Source of the DNA: Clusia tigrina
Lineage: Eukaryota > Arthropoda > Insecta > Diptera > Clusiidae
Assembly (NCBI GenBank): GCA_920105625.2
Contig: OV050032.1
Span: forward strand, 196,617,291-196,681,290
Reading direction: 5' to 3'
Length of the DNA stretch: 64,000 nucleotides
Made by a program: the position numbers and the translations under genes
Notes under the pieces: generated by a model
The model's database searches: none
Told to the model about the DNA's origin: nothing
The model's input: the letters and a program-made list of their open reading frames with translations, nothing else
Shown here: piece after piece, positions 46,642-60,121 of the stretch
How the letters are laid out: each line of letters begins with the position of its first letter
Numbering within the stretch: position 1 is the stretch's first letter

Positions 46642-49600
46642 GTATTTTAGTAACAATTTGCTTCCTCTCTGTCAGTACTCCTAGGCTATCTTCACCATCT
46701 AATACTATAGATGCTCAAAGTAATTAAGATTAGATATTTATACAACTTTCAACTTGCTTTTGGCTTTCAGGATTGAATCCTGAATGACGATTGAAATTGC
46801 GGGATGTGTGTGGGTTCCCTGTGGATATAGATTAATTATTGATTTGGCAATGGGTAGGAATACAGTTGGTCTCTTACATAACTCAGTCTTTCGCACTATT
46901 GCAGATGGAATATTATATAAAATATGAGTCATAAGGATATTATTATTAATTCCATGACATTTGACACAATAAATCTATACTTATGCTAACAAAGTTAACT
47001 AAAAGACATTATAAAAAAGAGTCAAATATCGCTTCTAGTCGGAGCATAGGGCGGAGAGTCATAAGGATATAGAATTCCTAATACATTAGGACTGAAGATG
47101 GTGGCAGAGGGTTTCAATACCTCCTTTTTCGTGGTATCACAATCCGCCTATATTGGCCAAAGTATGCTTGCTTGCAGCCAACACTAACTATTTTACCAAG
47201 GTTTTTACTCTTCCTTTAAATTAGAAGTTTTGCTTAGGAACCTAAGAAGGTCAGCAGAAATATATCATTGCCACACAAATATTATTCTCTTCCTGGGAAG
47301 ATATGTTCAAACGTATCAGTTTTTAATGCACTATTATTCTTTCCTTTTCCTCTCCTCCTTATAGTGGGTATAATTCAGTTTGCTATGAGCATTTTTACCC
47401 TCCTGGGTCTCGCCCCCTCTTTCCGTTATTGTTTTTATGCAGCCCTTGCCAACACCAGCAGCGCAGCCGAGTTGAAAACTAATTTCACTCACTAGTTACC
47501 AGTTGGTGGCAAAAACCAGGTGCAGGTACGTGTATATAAAACTTTAAATTTTAATTGAGCTTATATGCACTGCACAGTCTTTGAGTATGTGGAAAAAGCA
47601 TTGCATTCTTTTAGGCGCTATCAATTAAAATCTTGCTAAAAGTGTTTCTAAAAATTTTTGCTGCGCCACACAAAATTTTACGCTCACGACTTTGCACGCC
47701 ATAAATGCAACACAAACAGTCGCACACATGCACACAAATGGCTGTGTGGCTACATGCAACACTTTTGCGGCACGTATTCTTAATTAGCACTTCACAGTTC
47801 ACAGCTAGTGTTGCCAGAGTTCATTACTTTTCTAAACGCTCTTATTACTCGTGCAAGGTTTTTTTGCCCCCACTTTTTTGTTTCTATGTGACGTTGATTA
47901 CTACGGGTACGTCGGCTCCTGAATTGCAGGTTGGCGGTTGGGATTGTTGGCTGGTTGGGATTGTTGGTTAGTTGACTGTTAGCGTCCAAATGCCATTGTT
48001 CCGATTTTTGACATTTCATTTTCTGCGGAAATTCATAGCCACACTGCAGAGCAATGGTTATAAGCAGCATAAATATAAAACGGCCAACAACAACAACAGA
48101 AACACAAAGAAGCTGCGAAAAAAAAAATATAATGAAAATCACAGGAAAAATTATGCTGACAGCCAGAATGGAGACACTGCCTGCTGCTGAGCGGTGAGCG
48201 GATATTTAAACAACAACACCAAAGCGTTGCAGTTGCTCCTAATGCTCCCTCCGGGCACTGCAGAGGCCGCTGTGTGAGTGAGTGTGTGTGTGTTTCCGGT
48301 CGTAGACAGTCCAACAGGCAAACCGGCAGCCACCCAACCGTGCAGTCAGTCGGTTATGCTGCATGCTGCATGTACGTGCCTCTGCGATTGTTTCGAAGCT
48401 TTCGCAACTTTGTTTAACTGTAAATGTTTGGGTGCTGCCACATTGTTTACATTTTGCCTTGACGCAGATTTTCACAGCCTTATATGCTTAGTGGTGGGCG
48501 CGGGAGAGAGCCAGCATTCGGTTGTTTTGCAGTGACTGAGCCGGGGCAAAAGTTGGTGCTGCATTGCATTTTGGAAGTGTGTGGGCATAATTGTTCGTTG
48601 TGGCAGTTACACAGTGGCGCATTTTGTCAACGTCGGCATTGACTGTTTAAGCTAGCAACACATCATTAGCAACATAAGCGCCGAAATTATCGTTTTGTTT
48701 AAGTGCAGTTGCCAGCGAAATTTCATGCGACACCTAAGCTATAAGTGTGACTGTATAAGTATGTGGGCGTGTGTGTTAGTGTTTGTAAGTGGATTGGAAA
48801 CATCAGTGGCTGCGTAGGCAGTGTTGCTTGGAGGGCTGGCGGTAATAGCATTTGAAGAGTTACTAATGTGCCAGTTGCAAGGACTCAGCTTCCAAATGCT
48901 TACAAATGGCAGTTTTTATGCACTACTCTCGTATTTTGGGAGTACGGTCCACAAACAGGCTGTGTATAATCAAAATGTATAATGATTGACGCTGTCCAAC
49001 AGACCAGTTCCTGCCAGTTCCCATTTAAGCTCTAATTTGCAACTCAATTATTCCGGCGCTTGCAATTCAGTGCACTCTGCCGGTTTTCCAGCTACAATAA
49101 TGGCCAATCTTTTGTTCAATTAATTGTTACACTAAATGGTTTACAAAGTACGAAATTACACATTTCCAAAGCTGAGCCAATCAATTTGCTGTCGATGAAT
49201 GCCATGCATTCTCCCAAATCAACAGCAATTTAGCAATAAAATATTTTATTTGGCATGCCTGCCCAAACACTTAAGCGTGAATATTGCATTTCCATTTAAT
49301 TTGGCAACAAAATGCTCAAAATGCATTTTCAAAGGCTCACTCACACACACACACACACACACATGCACACATCCACACTCGGCTGTAGGAAAATGAAGGC
49401 AATTGCATGGAAAATAAACAGACTTCAAAGATGCCTTTGTTGTTATTGTACGAGTCGATGTAGAATATTGGACAATCTGGAGCGAAAAAGTCGTCAGCCG
49501 TAAACCAGCAGCAATAAATTGCAAAAATATATTCTATCTGGTACGAATTTAGCTACGGTGGCAACATGTGCAGGCGGGCAGGACGAGACCATAATTGAAA

Positions 49601-50121
49601 TAACACCAGCGCAGCGCAGCGAGTTGTAAGTGTGGAAATTCCAATAAAATTAAATGCCAATTAAATGTAAGTGAATGAAATGTGGGTACTCGGACGGTAT
49701 TTGCTTCGATTGCTAATTGAGTTTCGATAATCGTTTATTTTTCGAAGAATCCTTGAAGCAGTTGAAATAATGTTTGTTTTGATTACGGGAATAAACCATT
49801 TTATTACTTTAAATATGAGCGTTTGAAACACCTGAAGATTTATTGGAAGGCGGTAGCACGATGGTTCAATAAGTTGGAAGTATGACTCGATTGACGCTGA
49901 TGGAAATACATTGCAAAGAAACAGTCTAGAACAATTGAACTCTTAAAATCCGTGGTTGCCAAAATATTATAAAACACCTTTATTTGATTATATTTCCAAT
50001 GTGAATATCATCTTTGAACAATGTGGATTCCAGCAGATAAGGTATTCAACTGAATAACAAATCTAAAATCCTCTCTATTTATGGAAAGATGTGAGAGTTA
50101 CAAACTTTCTCCCTGGACTGG
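46642..50121. other. Non-coding stretch, no gene recognised
   Basis: About 3.5 kb without a transposon that I can name. It has short CA/GT tracts (about 48275-48292, 49342-49362) and mixed-complexity DNA. Several open frames of 60-116 codons occur on both strands, all lacking domains. It could be an intron or regulatory region of a flanking gene. Confidence 0.5.
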
Positions 50122-50403
50122 TTGAATCTGGGCCACGCCAATACTCCAATGCAGGACATGCCAGTACCGACGGACATTGACTATATATGCTCTACACCTA
50201 ATCTAGACCACGAGTTTAACACCCACATTCCTAGTAGAGAGGAATGGGCCAAGAAATTAGTGGTCACTGATAGTTCTACTGACATCTACACGGATGGCTC
50301 CAAACTGGAGCATAAGGTTGGTTTCAGCATTTTCACCAGCAAACTTGGCATTACTTATCGTATCGTCTCCCTGACCTATCGTCTCTCTGACCACCTTGCA
50401 TGA
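50122..50403 (+). pseudogene. LINE RNase H domain, N-terminal fragment
   Basis: The frame leads to DSSTDIYTDGSKLEHKVGFS (first RNase H Asp in YTDGSK), then IFTSKLGITYRIVSL. It decays and stops before the Glu motif. It faces a minus-strand LINE fragment starting at 50477, so two fragments converge. Confidence 0.75.
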
Positions 50404-50476
50404 ACCACAATTAGTGCCATAGCGCCGTTTTATAACCACTACTCCTCCGAAACTCTGGAGAAAGATGGGTTGTCAT

Positions 50477-51445
50477 CTAGATCCACTTCGTGGATTTTAG
50501 GTAGTTTAGAAGATCTTTCGGTTTTACAGCCGAGAGGTCGGATAGTCCTACTAGAAAATAGTTTCCCAGGGGTCCATTTCTTGCAGCCGCCAGAGCTGGG
50601 CATTTGCAAAGAATGTGAGTTATTGTTTCCCTCTCATCTGAGTCCTTACAAGTTATACAATAGGTATTGAACGGTCTATGCATTTTCTCCGCATGCGTAC
50701 CTACTAACGAAGGACCTGTAAAAGCCGCCGTTAGTCCGCGGGTGTCTCTATGCTCCCTGTTTATAAAATCGCTTGACCTAGCTATATAGGAGACTGTCCA
50801 GGTCGCCCGGGATGTATTGCACGTTGTAAGTGCCCTCCATCTTCTACTCGCCAAGGAGGGACCCACCCCTCTTGATCTCACCCAGAGAAACAGTTCCGCA
50901 TAGGTTAGGTCGAGAGAGGCTCCCTTGCGCGCTAATTCATCAGCCTTCCTATTTCCATCGATATGCCTACGGCCTGGAAGCCAGATGATTGTTATGTCAT
51001 CATTAAGACTTAGTGCTCTAAGTTCATCTCATCTCTTTCATAGATTGAGTCTATAAATCCTACATGTGTCTTCTATTGTGAGAATGTGGGCATGTGTCTT
51101 CTATTGTGTGAATAGTGGGCGTGGTAGAATATGTGTCTGTATACCCCATTTGGCTCTAGTAAAACCGAAATGTATTCTCGGTACCAGATTGTGTTATTAT
51201 AGCAGCAATTGCAGCAAAGTTGGAGTTATTTTAATGAGTGAATTGCACTTATGAGAGGTAGGCGTGTCCTTTAACGAATTGGATTACTATAGAAACAGAT
51301 TGTTTGACTGTAGAGCCATTATAGAAGCCTCGCTGTCGACAAGAATGGTAACCTTACTACTATGCCCTTCTCTAATGTATTGTGTAATTTGCCGACATGC
51401 CTCCCTGATTGCGAGTACTTCTGCCTGAAAAACAGTGGCCTCATC
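50477..51445 (-). pseudogene. LINE RNase H and zinc knuckle, interrupted by an insertion
   Basis: Minus strand, from the right: DEATVFQAEVLAIREACRQI (Glu), VTILVDSEASIMAL (Asp), then about 215 bases of foreign sequence (51066-51280). Next comes DDITIIWLPGRRHIDGNRKA, running into DELARKG (last Asp), then a basic region and a C-C-H-C knuckle YCITCKDSDERETITHILCK, ending in a stop at 50477. The open part 50881-50477 is 134 codons. The TDGSK segment is missing on this side. Confidence 0.85.
51066..51280. repeat. Insertion within a LINE RNase H domain
   Basis: The segment breaks the RNase H frame between its second and third motifs. It starts with a tandem pair of ATGTGTCTTCTATTGTG and includes GTGGGCGTGGTA and AGGTAGGCGTGTCC. 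Similar phrases at about 14177 and 14446 suggest a dispersed non-coding element. Ends are approximate and no TSD was found. Confidence 0.45.
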
Positions 51446-54414
51446 AGGTAGGCGTGTTTTTAATACTATAACTTTTCAACTTTCTGTTTTGGTTCAGAAT
51501 CAATTCTTAGAGCTGCATATTTCATTTCACAACTGAACCATTTCATTTTCTATTACATTATTGTGTTCATAGTCAGGTCTCTAGAATGCTCTGGAATGGT
51601 CTAGATGGTTTGTCTAGTAGTGTAAATTAGATAGCGACAACTTCACGTGTTGGTACTCATACACAATTTCATTCTAACATGCCTCATTTACCGAGAACTT
51701 ATAAATTCATATTACACTTGGTTGCTAACTGGGGTCTCAAATTCTGAATTAGCCACCCTAATAGGTCTGTAATAAGTTCGAATAGCACGTACAGTGTATG
51801 GGTTGACAATACTTTTTCAAGGAATAAAATAATTTTGTGTTTAATCCTGCCAAGTATGAGCCAAATCGTATGCTTGCTTTGCGAACATAGCACAGATTTA
51901 TGGATAACTTCCCTTCACATTTTTGTAGGCAGATATCAGAGATTTTTGGAAACAGTACCGGAAACCTTGAAAAATCTCTCGAATCAGAAAACAAGAATCT
52001 AAAATTCGATAATTCTGAATTCTTTTATTATGCATTGAAGTACATTTTTAGTGCTTCTCAAATATTAACCGAGGTGAATTCCTAAAGATGCTGTTAAACG
52101 TATTCTATTTCAGAATAGCCTTTCGAGCATCAGTTAATGAAAAGTGTGTCCTTCCTTTCACACTTGATCTAAAGATGACTACGTGTATAACCACAGAACG
52201 CATGAGTCACTGGGGCACATGATGTGTGATACAAATGCTCCAACCTTGTGCTACAATACGAAGACTCCTACTTATGAAACATATAATTGCCCAGCCTACC
52301 ACTGTCACCCAACTAACAATGTGAACATATCTCAGTGCAGCTACATTGAATTTATGTGCAGCAGGCAGCTCAAAGTTATTTCTTTATCATTTGAATGCAA
52401 TCAGAAACTACGAGTAGTAGTAGTCGCCTTGCCCCTGTATTGTCTGACTTTATTTACATAGAACCATACCCGTATCATTCACTGGCATATACTTTCTCTC
52501 ATGCAAAATGTTAAATTAAATCGAAAATTTCTAGAAATTTTCGTACACTTATAAGTGAAAGGCACTATCACATCACAGGACTCGCAGCTTCTACAAATAG
52601 GTGCAAGTAGTGGAGCCTTCGTTGGTGTTTCTAGAACATCTGCAGGAGCTTTGCGCCTTTCACCAGTGTGTCGATACTTCTGCTGACAGTATATTTGTCC
52701 TCCCAGTGGTTGAATTTGTTCCTTATTTATTGTGTTTGTTTTGTTATTTCTCTTTTAAATTTTAAATTGTGAGGGTATCCTTACTTGGCCAAGGCCTGGT
52801 TTTCATATAAACATTCACTACTTAAGTTTAGAATTGAGAATTGCATATAAATATTCAGTTTTTACCTCAAAATATTATAAAATTGGATCCAAATATCACA
52901 GTTACTGGCTTATTCGTGCAAGAAATTGGTGTTTGAACTGTTGCCACACGTTTATCAATTGGTGTCTGATCTATTCCCATACAATTAAATGAAACTGTCT
53001 TGCTATTTGAAATCAACGGTCCCTAATTAACTGCAAGTGTTTCCTCAATACTTCAGACGTTTACTCCTCACTTAAGTAGTTTAAAATTTGTACTGCGTCT
53101 GCTCTCGTAGAGAGTACTTCCATTTTCAACAAATTCATTTTGTTCCCAACTCAGAAAAATTTCCTTCTAGATAGTGAAAGGACAATAACAGCCCAGAAAC
53201 TTGTCCCAACTCGAAAAAAGCCTATCTACAGAGTGAAAGGACAACAACAGCCAAGAAGCTTGTACCAAATTATGCGCATAGATTCGGCTTGACCACACCT
53301 ATATTTGTATTATTTATTGCTACGCATTACTTATAACTTTGAGCACAGCATCGGTGAACGCTCTGCTCCTCAGACTTGCCGCAACACTCCTTGCTGAGGT
53401 GGGGTGTTATAAATGTGCGCACAAAATTAATTTAGGTACACTGAACCCAAAGCGTGTAGGACGAAACTTGCTTTCGTTGTGTGCGAGAATATAAAATGAC
53501 GCTTTTGTATATTTTACGTTTAACCCAGAGCGAAGCTCAAGTTTTCTCATACATAAACATGCATATATAATTGCACTAAAACTTGTGTACTTCGGAAAAG
53601 GATAATATATCCTGCCACTTTTATTCCACACCATTAAATTCGAATCAATCATTGTCAATTTCCAATAAATCATGCATGTTTCAAATTTTATTCTTAACAC
53701 ATTTCTATATCCGGCCACCCGTCTCTCTCGCCTTCACACGCACAGTGCTCCTGTCAGCACTTCACGCCGCCTTCCTGCGCAGTAAGCATACATGTGCATA
53801 CGTAATTTGCTGTGACATTAATAAAACTACCTATAAAAATTCTTAATTCAACGCTACCTCGGAGGAAACTTTCGCGTTGGAGCTTGTCTGCTTGGCTGCT
53901 TGTATGCATGTGCGTCTGCCTGGCACTGAGTGTGTTTGTCTACCGCTCTGAGCAGCATTTTCAATTAGTTGCCACACTCACACACGTCCATACACAGTCT
54001 TTGCCAGGAGCCTCTTTGCAGTTGGGAGCTGACTGCATGCTGGCAATAAACGCACAATAAATTCGCTGCCATTAAAATGTGTCATTTGTATGAAAGTTTT
54101 GCATTAGGAATAAGTTTCACAAGCACGAGGGAGTGTGTGCGAATGTGTGGTTCTGTGTGTCTCCTAAACATATGTGTTTAATTTAGTGTAGTAGCTGTTC
54201 TGTGAATGTGTGTGTGATCCTTTGTGAGGCATACGCGGCGTATGACTGCTCTAAATTTGTTGAATTTTATTTGATTGAAGTTAAATTTAAAGGGAATAGT
54301 AAAGAGTCGAGTGTCCTTTATAGAACATTTTATGTGTCATCGACTTTCCTACTCTGTTCGCTAATGGACTAAAATATGATTTAAGGACCAAAATCCTAAA
54401 AGAGGTAAGGAGTT
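51446..54414. other. Non-coding stretch
   Basis: No gene recognised. A 59-bp tandem duplication lies at about 53143-53262 (GTGAAAGGACAA at 53174 and 53233). Confidence 0.5.
53143..53262. repeat. 59-bp tandem duplication
   Basis: Two diverged units containing GTGAAAGGACAAYAACAGCC, AAGAARCTTGT and CCAACTCRAAAAA. Confidence 0.8.
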
Positions 54415-54777
54415 CATAAATATGCCTAGGAGTAAATTAAGAATCATCACAGGCATTTTAAGCGGACATTGTAGACGCAACTACCATTTGAACAAGTTGG
54501 GTATATCTTCAGATGCATTCTGTCGATTCTGTGGAGAAAGTGACTAAACCTCACTGCACCTGATCACAGACTGCGGACCATTAGCACACAATAGACTAAG
54601 GTTTTTTGGAGAATCTATCCTAGATATGAGCAAGATCCCTCAACTTGATTCCTCTAAAATATATGAATTCCTGTCGAAAATTAGCCTGACAGAAGATCTG
54701 TAGATAAGACTATTCTCATCTTTCAAATAAATTGGGGCTTCACAATAGGTCTTTCAGGTCGCAGTGTATAACACCCT
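54415..54777 (+). mobile_element. LINE C-terminal and 3'-untranslated fragment
   Basis: One frame from 54423 gives PRSKLRIITGILSGHCRRNY (LTGHC-type motif), then FCRFCGESD, a stop, then LHLITDCGPLAHNR, completing a C-C-H-C knuckle, with the stop of the protein at about 54700. The 3' part (TTTCAAATAAATTGGGGCTT, CAGGTCGCAGTGTATAACAC) matches 59251-59339 and resembles the end of the 2.7-kb LINE. Confidence 0.8.
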
Positions 54778-55350
54778 TAAATATATATATCTATTTATCT
54801 AAAGACCAAAATTAAAATGAGTTATAAAAATTTTTATATGAAATGCTTAGTTTAGATTAGTAATTTGCTGCCCGCACGGAACGGCAACACATACAAAAGC
54901 CAGTGTGGAAGTATTTGCTACAATTCGCCGCATACTCTGGGATTTTAATGGAATTTTCCACATTTTGGCATCTAAATAGGCACAGTATGTGACTAACATG
55001 GAGACAAGTGTATCCGAATGTTGTGTCAATTGAAAAGTTGTAAAACGGCAAACCACAAAATTCTTCACCAGCAGCATTGGGTGTCCTTCGAGGACGAAAG
55101 TTGAGATGGATGAATTTGTTTTGCCGCAACCACACAATTTCAAAAATTATCTCTCATACTGGATTAGTTGATATTTATCCAAAGAAAGAGAGGGTGTTAG
55201 AGGGCTGGATAAATGGTGTCTGATGATAGAATTGCTGGAATATACTTCAGTAGTGTCAGTGCTGTATTATTTGGCTTGCAACTTTATTATACTACTCAGC
55301 CCGTTTAAAAAGTGGTATTTATTGTAATAATTAATTTATTAGAATAAAGT

Positions 55351-55399
<49 letters not shown>

Positions 55400-56546
55400 T
55401 AAAGTTTCAAAACACATTGATGTGAGGTATCGTGATAGAAGATTTCGTTACCGTTCGAGAGCTGGGTTTTGTCAGACCTTAACTGAACCCTCCAATATCT
55501 GTTCTATCTCGTCGTGAGACTGTCTAAAATCTTACCCCTAAATCAGTTTTCTGCGACCTTTGCTTCCACAATTATACAAGTATTGTACTCAGTTCCTTCA
55601 GTGTTGGGCTGTTCCTTCTTAATTACTCACTCAGCATCGCGTAGTGTGATAATGGCTGAACAGGAGCGCTGTAACCGCGTATGTCGCTTCATTTGTCAGG
55701 GGATTTATACCTTTTAATGGTGAGGTTTGGAGACAATCCCGAGGCTTTCCGCAGCTCTTCTCTTTCACCATTGAAACGAGCGGAACCTAGCCACCAGACA
55801 TCATAGAAACGGGACACTTAAATGTCAAATTTTCTGACGTTTCAAAAAACTGTCTTTGTTTATCATTAGTTGCCTAAATAGATAGGTTTGTTTGTCATTG
55901 GCTTTCCAGATTTCTGAAGAAAATCAGCCATGTGTTAGTGTGCGCAAAACGAGAGATGTTCAAGTGTCGCATCTCTGTGGTCTCTGCTAGCAACACGCGC
56001 GTAGTGTGCTCTTCCTCCGTGAACTGGAATTTAAGGGACTATTTATTGCAGAGCACTTCACGAGCTTCCTGATATGAAACTAGTCGTCGCCATATTAGCT
56101 TTGGGTACACTCTGTGATGTTATGAATCTCTATGTAGAACCGACGGCATGTGACGTGTTACTTCCAGCACTGCTAGCACTCTGATAAGGAGAGCATTGAC
56201 ACAGCTTCTTCATTAGCGGTAAGTCTTTAGCATAGTTTACTAAGCAGCAGCTTGACGTCTATCAAAATCGTTAATGCAATGGCACCACATTAGAGGTGAG
56301 ACGGTTCTTTAGGTCCTCCCAATGCGTGGGCGCTATTCTTAGATGAGATTTCTAAACGCCTGATCAAATGAGAGCTCCGTAAAGAACTATTGTTTTGATG
56401 ATCTTCTACTTTCGCAAGTGGTTCCAGTATGCGGCCATTGATCTCCGGTGTTCGATTAAGGTGATTCTGGCATACACGAACATGTAGAGAAGCTGCATGA
56501 GTGGCAATTGCATAATACGGCACCTCAACTAAACAAAACTATCATA
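54778..56546. other. Non-coding stretch
   Basis: No gene recognised. A (TAA)n tract lies at about 55344-55398. An open frame at 56290-56523 (minus) and others at 54847-55143 have no domain. Confidence 0.45.
55344..55398. repeat. (TAA)n microsatellite
   Basis: About 18 TAA units. No SINE or LINE body is recognisable beside it. Confidence 0.95.
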
Positions 56547-56729
56547 TATTAATATTATTATACCTTCCAGCATAATTAATTATGTCATCAAAGGGTGTGG
56601 GAATGAGTACTAGCTACAAAGGCCTTCGACTAGAAGAGAAAGAGATTTAAAAAGAATTATGTCTGAGACCATGCCCGGGGCAGCATTTGAACACACGACC
56701 CCGCAAGTGTGATGCTTACCACTTCCTTA
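56547..56729 (-). mobile_element. tRNA-derived SINE, copy 3
   Basis: The reverse complement shows AGTGGTAAGCATCACACTTG (A-box side), GTGTTCAAATGCTGCC (B box, one or two mutations), GGTCTCAGA, TAGCTAGTACTCATTCCC, TAATTAATTATG and a TATAATAATATTAATA tail. It is more diverged than copies 1 and 2. Confidence 0.8.
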
Positions 56730-58309
56730 AAATGTGGCCTTCTCGCTAGGCATCATGTGGAAAATCAGTTCCATGTTTATTTTGTGAGTTCGTTTCGAAA
56801 GATCTGTGGTGGCGCTGTGGTGCTCTGTGGTGGCGCTTATTTAAACCTTCGTCTATTTTGGATATATTCGAATTGGAATGTAATTTAATGGAATTTTACT
56901 GTGATGCAATTTAACAATGAGACACAGTGTTCTGACAAATAACTATATTATATTAATTAAAACAAATAAATTTACTAAAGTGTAGGATATAATTTACATT
57001 GAAATATACATGAATAACTCTTTAGAGTTACATATTCAATGTTCACAGAAACACTACACTGAAAGCTGTTTGTCACTTCGTTGTATAATTTCCCGTAGTC
57101 GTCCGAATCGAAAATTATCGACCAACCTCGTTACGCATGCCTCGAATTGCAGGGACCGGTCTGTAGTTGTGATGATCAATTAACAATAAATACGTTTAAG
57201 TTTTTTAACACATTGCAACAGGAACATTTTCACTTAGCTGACTTCCGCAGCAATGAGCTCAGCAGCACTCACACGAGTCACCAACAAACCGATTGGACAA
57301 CTTTTGCGATGCCCCACCGGCATGAGCCTGTTGTATGTGTGTGTGTGTGTGTGTGTGGTTTCCTTTTTTTATGGGTCTAACTTTTAACGGAATTATGTAC
57401 AGTGCCATTGAGGCAAGGCGGCATGGTCACCTCCCGCCAACTTGACTGAAATTAACACACAATTGTAAAGCGGACATATCAGTTTGAGCGGCCCGGCGGC
57501 CCGTGCAGTATTTCCCCAACACTTTCGCCTTTTTCGGATAAATTTTATTAATTTTTATGCACCAAACCACTTACTCGTACATATGGACAGCATGTGTGTA
57601 ATTAAATTTCAATGGACACGCGCATACACATATGCATTTAATACCCGCCGCAAGTGTTTGTGCGTGTGTGTGTGTGTGTTCCCGTACGGGGTAAATTGTT
57701 TTAAATTTTTAATGGTAACACGTTAAATGCATGTTGACAGTTTTACATAAAATTTCAATTTTAAAACAACGCCAACAGGAACAATACCAACAACAACGGC
57801 AGCGAAAGTGAAAGCAACAACAACTGCCACAGCAACAATGGCAATAAAGTAACATTTTAAGCCGCACTGCACACAAACAAACAACACTGACACAAATTTT
57901 GTCTCCTTTTTTTATCCTTTACCTTTTGGTTTGCGCCGCATGCCTCTTCATATCCATGAACACACATATGTCTGTCCGCCTGAGAGTGTGAGTGTGCTTC
58001 GGTGTGTGTGTGGCATGCCTTTCTTCCCATTCACTCATTTCGTCCCCATACGTATGCATAATTGCAGTCATTTAAAGCGAAACTAACAACACAAAAAAAT
58101 TCATAAACACAAAAAACCTTCACAAACGTAAAGAAAACAGGAAAAATTGTTACAAAATGGCGTCACCGCATGGACGGGTGTGTGTGCGCAATAAAGTACA
58201 ATGCACAGTTTCCTGTACAAAACGTCGCCTAAACAATGACAAAATGCCCCTTTGTGTTTTTTTCCACCAAGTAGATTGTCAAATGAGTTGTTTTTTAACA
58301 GGAACTGTT

Positions 58310-58341
<32 letters not shown>

Positions 58342-58559
58342 TTTTTAAGAACTAATTTGTTCAGAGGGAAATTGCTGCAAGTGCTGAACACCGCACACTA
58401 ACGCGTACACAAATAGGGAGAAGCCATATGGACAGACACGACTAAAAGTCTGCCGGGATTCAAAGGGAATTCTCTTCACTCAGTTGTGGGTTGTTGTATA
58501 AAAACAGGCCACGCTTAAATTTTCGTAATACGGTGTTCATGTAATGTAAAGTAATGTTA
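56730..58559. other. Non-coding stretch with GT tracts
   Basis: No gene recognised. (GT)n at about 57337-57357, 57661-57681 and 58313-58339; CAA-rich DNA near 57770-57840. Confidence 0.5.
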
Positions 58560-59250
58560 AGGGTTGAGCACTGCTACCTCCGAGAGCTATTGTGCCAGCC
58601 CATTCAATCAATTAATAATTACTGTGCTCAGGAATTGCAGCAGACCAGTCTGCGATGTTTGCATCAGGTCGTCGTCTCCGAGAAAATGTTTGCCGAAGTG
58701 CAATTGGCGATTAGATGCCCCATAGACTCATCATCTTCTAGGTAAAATCCACATAATTTGGTATCAGCGAGGACCATTCTGTGCAGGTGCTCACTGCAGG
58801 GAAAGTGACCCGTCAACGCACCGCGCCGCACAGTATCCTCAGCTGATTTCTTCTCAGTGATAGGGCCAATTTAGCCTTTTCTGCGTTGAAACACAGGAAC
58901 CTCTTCGAGTGCCTCAGACCTTCTAAGCTGTTTCAGTACTCATTTCTCCGCTGCGTCATCAAGATTTTTAGATCCAGCTTAAGACCATGGTTATTGAATC
59001 CGAACATAGGGGGTTATCTGCCCCTGATTTAGCCCCTATGTCCGCTGCTTCGGTGCCTGCGTGTCCCTCATGGCCAGGAACCAACACCAGAGAAAGTCGG
59101 TTGTGTGTCGCCAGTCTGTTTAGTGCACAGCTCGCAAAGTGTTTTGGAAGTGTAAGAGTATGTGTTGAGTGCCTTTAATGCAACCTGACTATCTGAGAGT
59201 GTCTGCTGTTTAGGATGTTCACCGCCTCCAGTATCGCAAATAATTCGGCC
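58560..59250 (-). pseudogene. LINE RNase H to zinc-knuckle fragment
   Basis: Minus strand: the 59250-59010 part matches 63690-63950 (RNase H with SDSQ-like and WPGHEG-like segments, degraded). Then LDLKILMTQRRNEYWNSLEG, SLRRNQLRILCGAVLTGHF and a knuckle-like LCGFYLEDDESMGHLIANC, where the second Cys has become Tyr. Several frame breaks. Same family as the fragment at the window end. Confidence 0.75.
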
Positions 59251-59339
59251 AGAAGATTTATAGATGAGACTATCCCCTCATCTTTCAAATAAATAGGGGC
59301 ATCACAATAGATCTTTCAGGTCGCAGTGTATAACACCCT
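59251..59339 (+). mobile_element. LINE 3'-untranslated fragment
   Basis: It starts AGAAGATTTATAGATGAGAC and ends CAGTGTATAACACCC, matching 54688-54777. It is joined directly to the opposite-strand LINE fragment on its left, so this is a junction of two insertions. Confidence 0.75.
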
Positions 59340-60106
59340 AATATAAGGCTAATCTAATCTAGTGTACTAGATCGCCTTGAGTCTTAGGACTTGAGCTGTT
59401 GTATTTTCTCTTCTTCGGTGCGTTGTATTTGTTGGTACATTTTCTTATCATTGCAACTGGTAGAATCGTTTCTTCATTGCATGTTTTCTGCGCTCCCGTC
59501 GTTGTTTAATCTTGTTGGTGTAATTAACACGGGGGAGTCTACTTTTTGTTAATTGTCAAATCTTGTACACTGTATATTTTGTTGGTAGGTCTCCGTACTA
59601 AGGTGTGTGTAGCCCTTTGCTTATTCATAGTAGGAGGAGTCGGTCTATACTGATGCTGGTGGTTCGTAAGCAGTATGTGCGCAAATCACCTGGAATAATT
59701 GCCGTCTTCACAAGATAGATGATAAGTTTCCAGTAACATCATTTCTGTGGAATCAGAAGTTCGGTTTTATGAAGTTTTCTCGGTCTCACTTTTAGAGCCA
59801 TTTTTAAACTCTCTCAATAATACGACTAAGTACGCCGATTGCCGTTTGAATACCATTTACCATTTTGAATACCGGCATTCCGAATACAGGGACTTGAATG
59901 ATATGAAGTGGCCAAAAGTTTCCTTTTCTAGGGACATTTATATAACTGAGGTCTGGGGAATCTTACGTTGTCTGCTCGAAAGTTAGATCGGCGTCCTGAC
60001 AGATGTGCTTCGTCTACTAAGCAATAAATGCAGAATATAGTTTAATCAAGGATATAATTTTGTTTATTATTGCCCTACTCCGGATAGCAAAAATAAACAA
60101 AGTTGA
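59340..60106. other. Non-coding stretch
   Basis: No gene recognised. A frame at 59747-59986 contains SEYRDLNDMKWPKVSFS but no domain I can name. Confidence 0.45.
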
Positions 60107-60121
60107 TTTAATATTTATTTG

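Noticed and set aside
54847..55143. Two overlapping 92-98 codon minus frames
   Set aside because: Both are open with unusual composition, but there is no recognisable domain and two frames overlap almost fully. Insufficient support.
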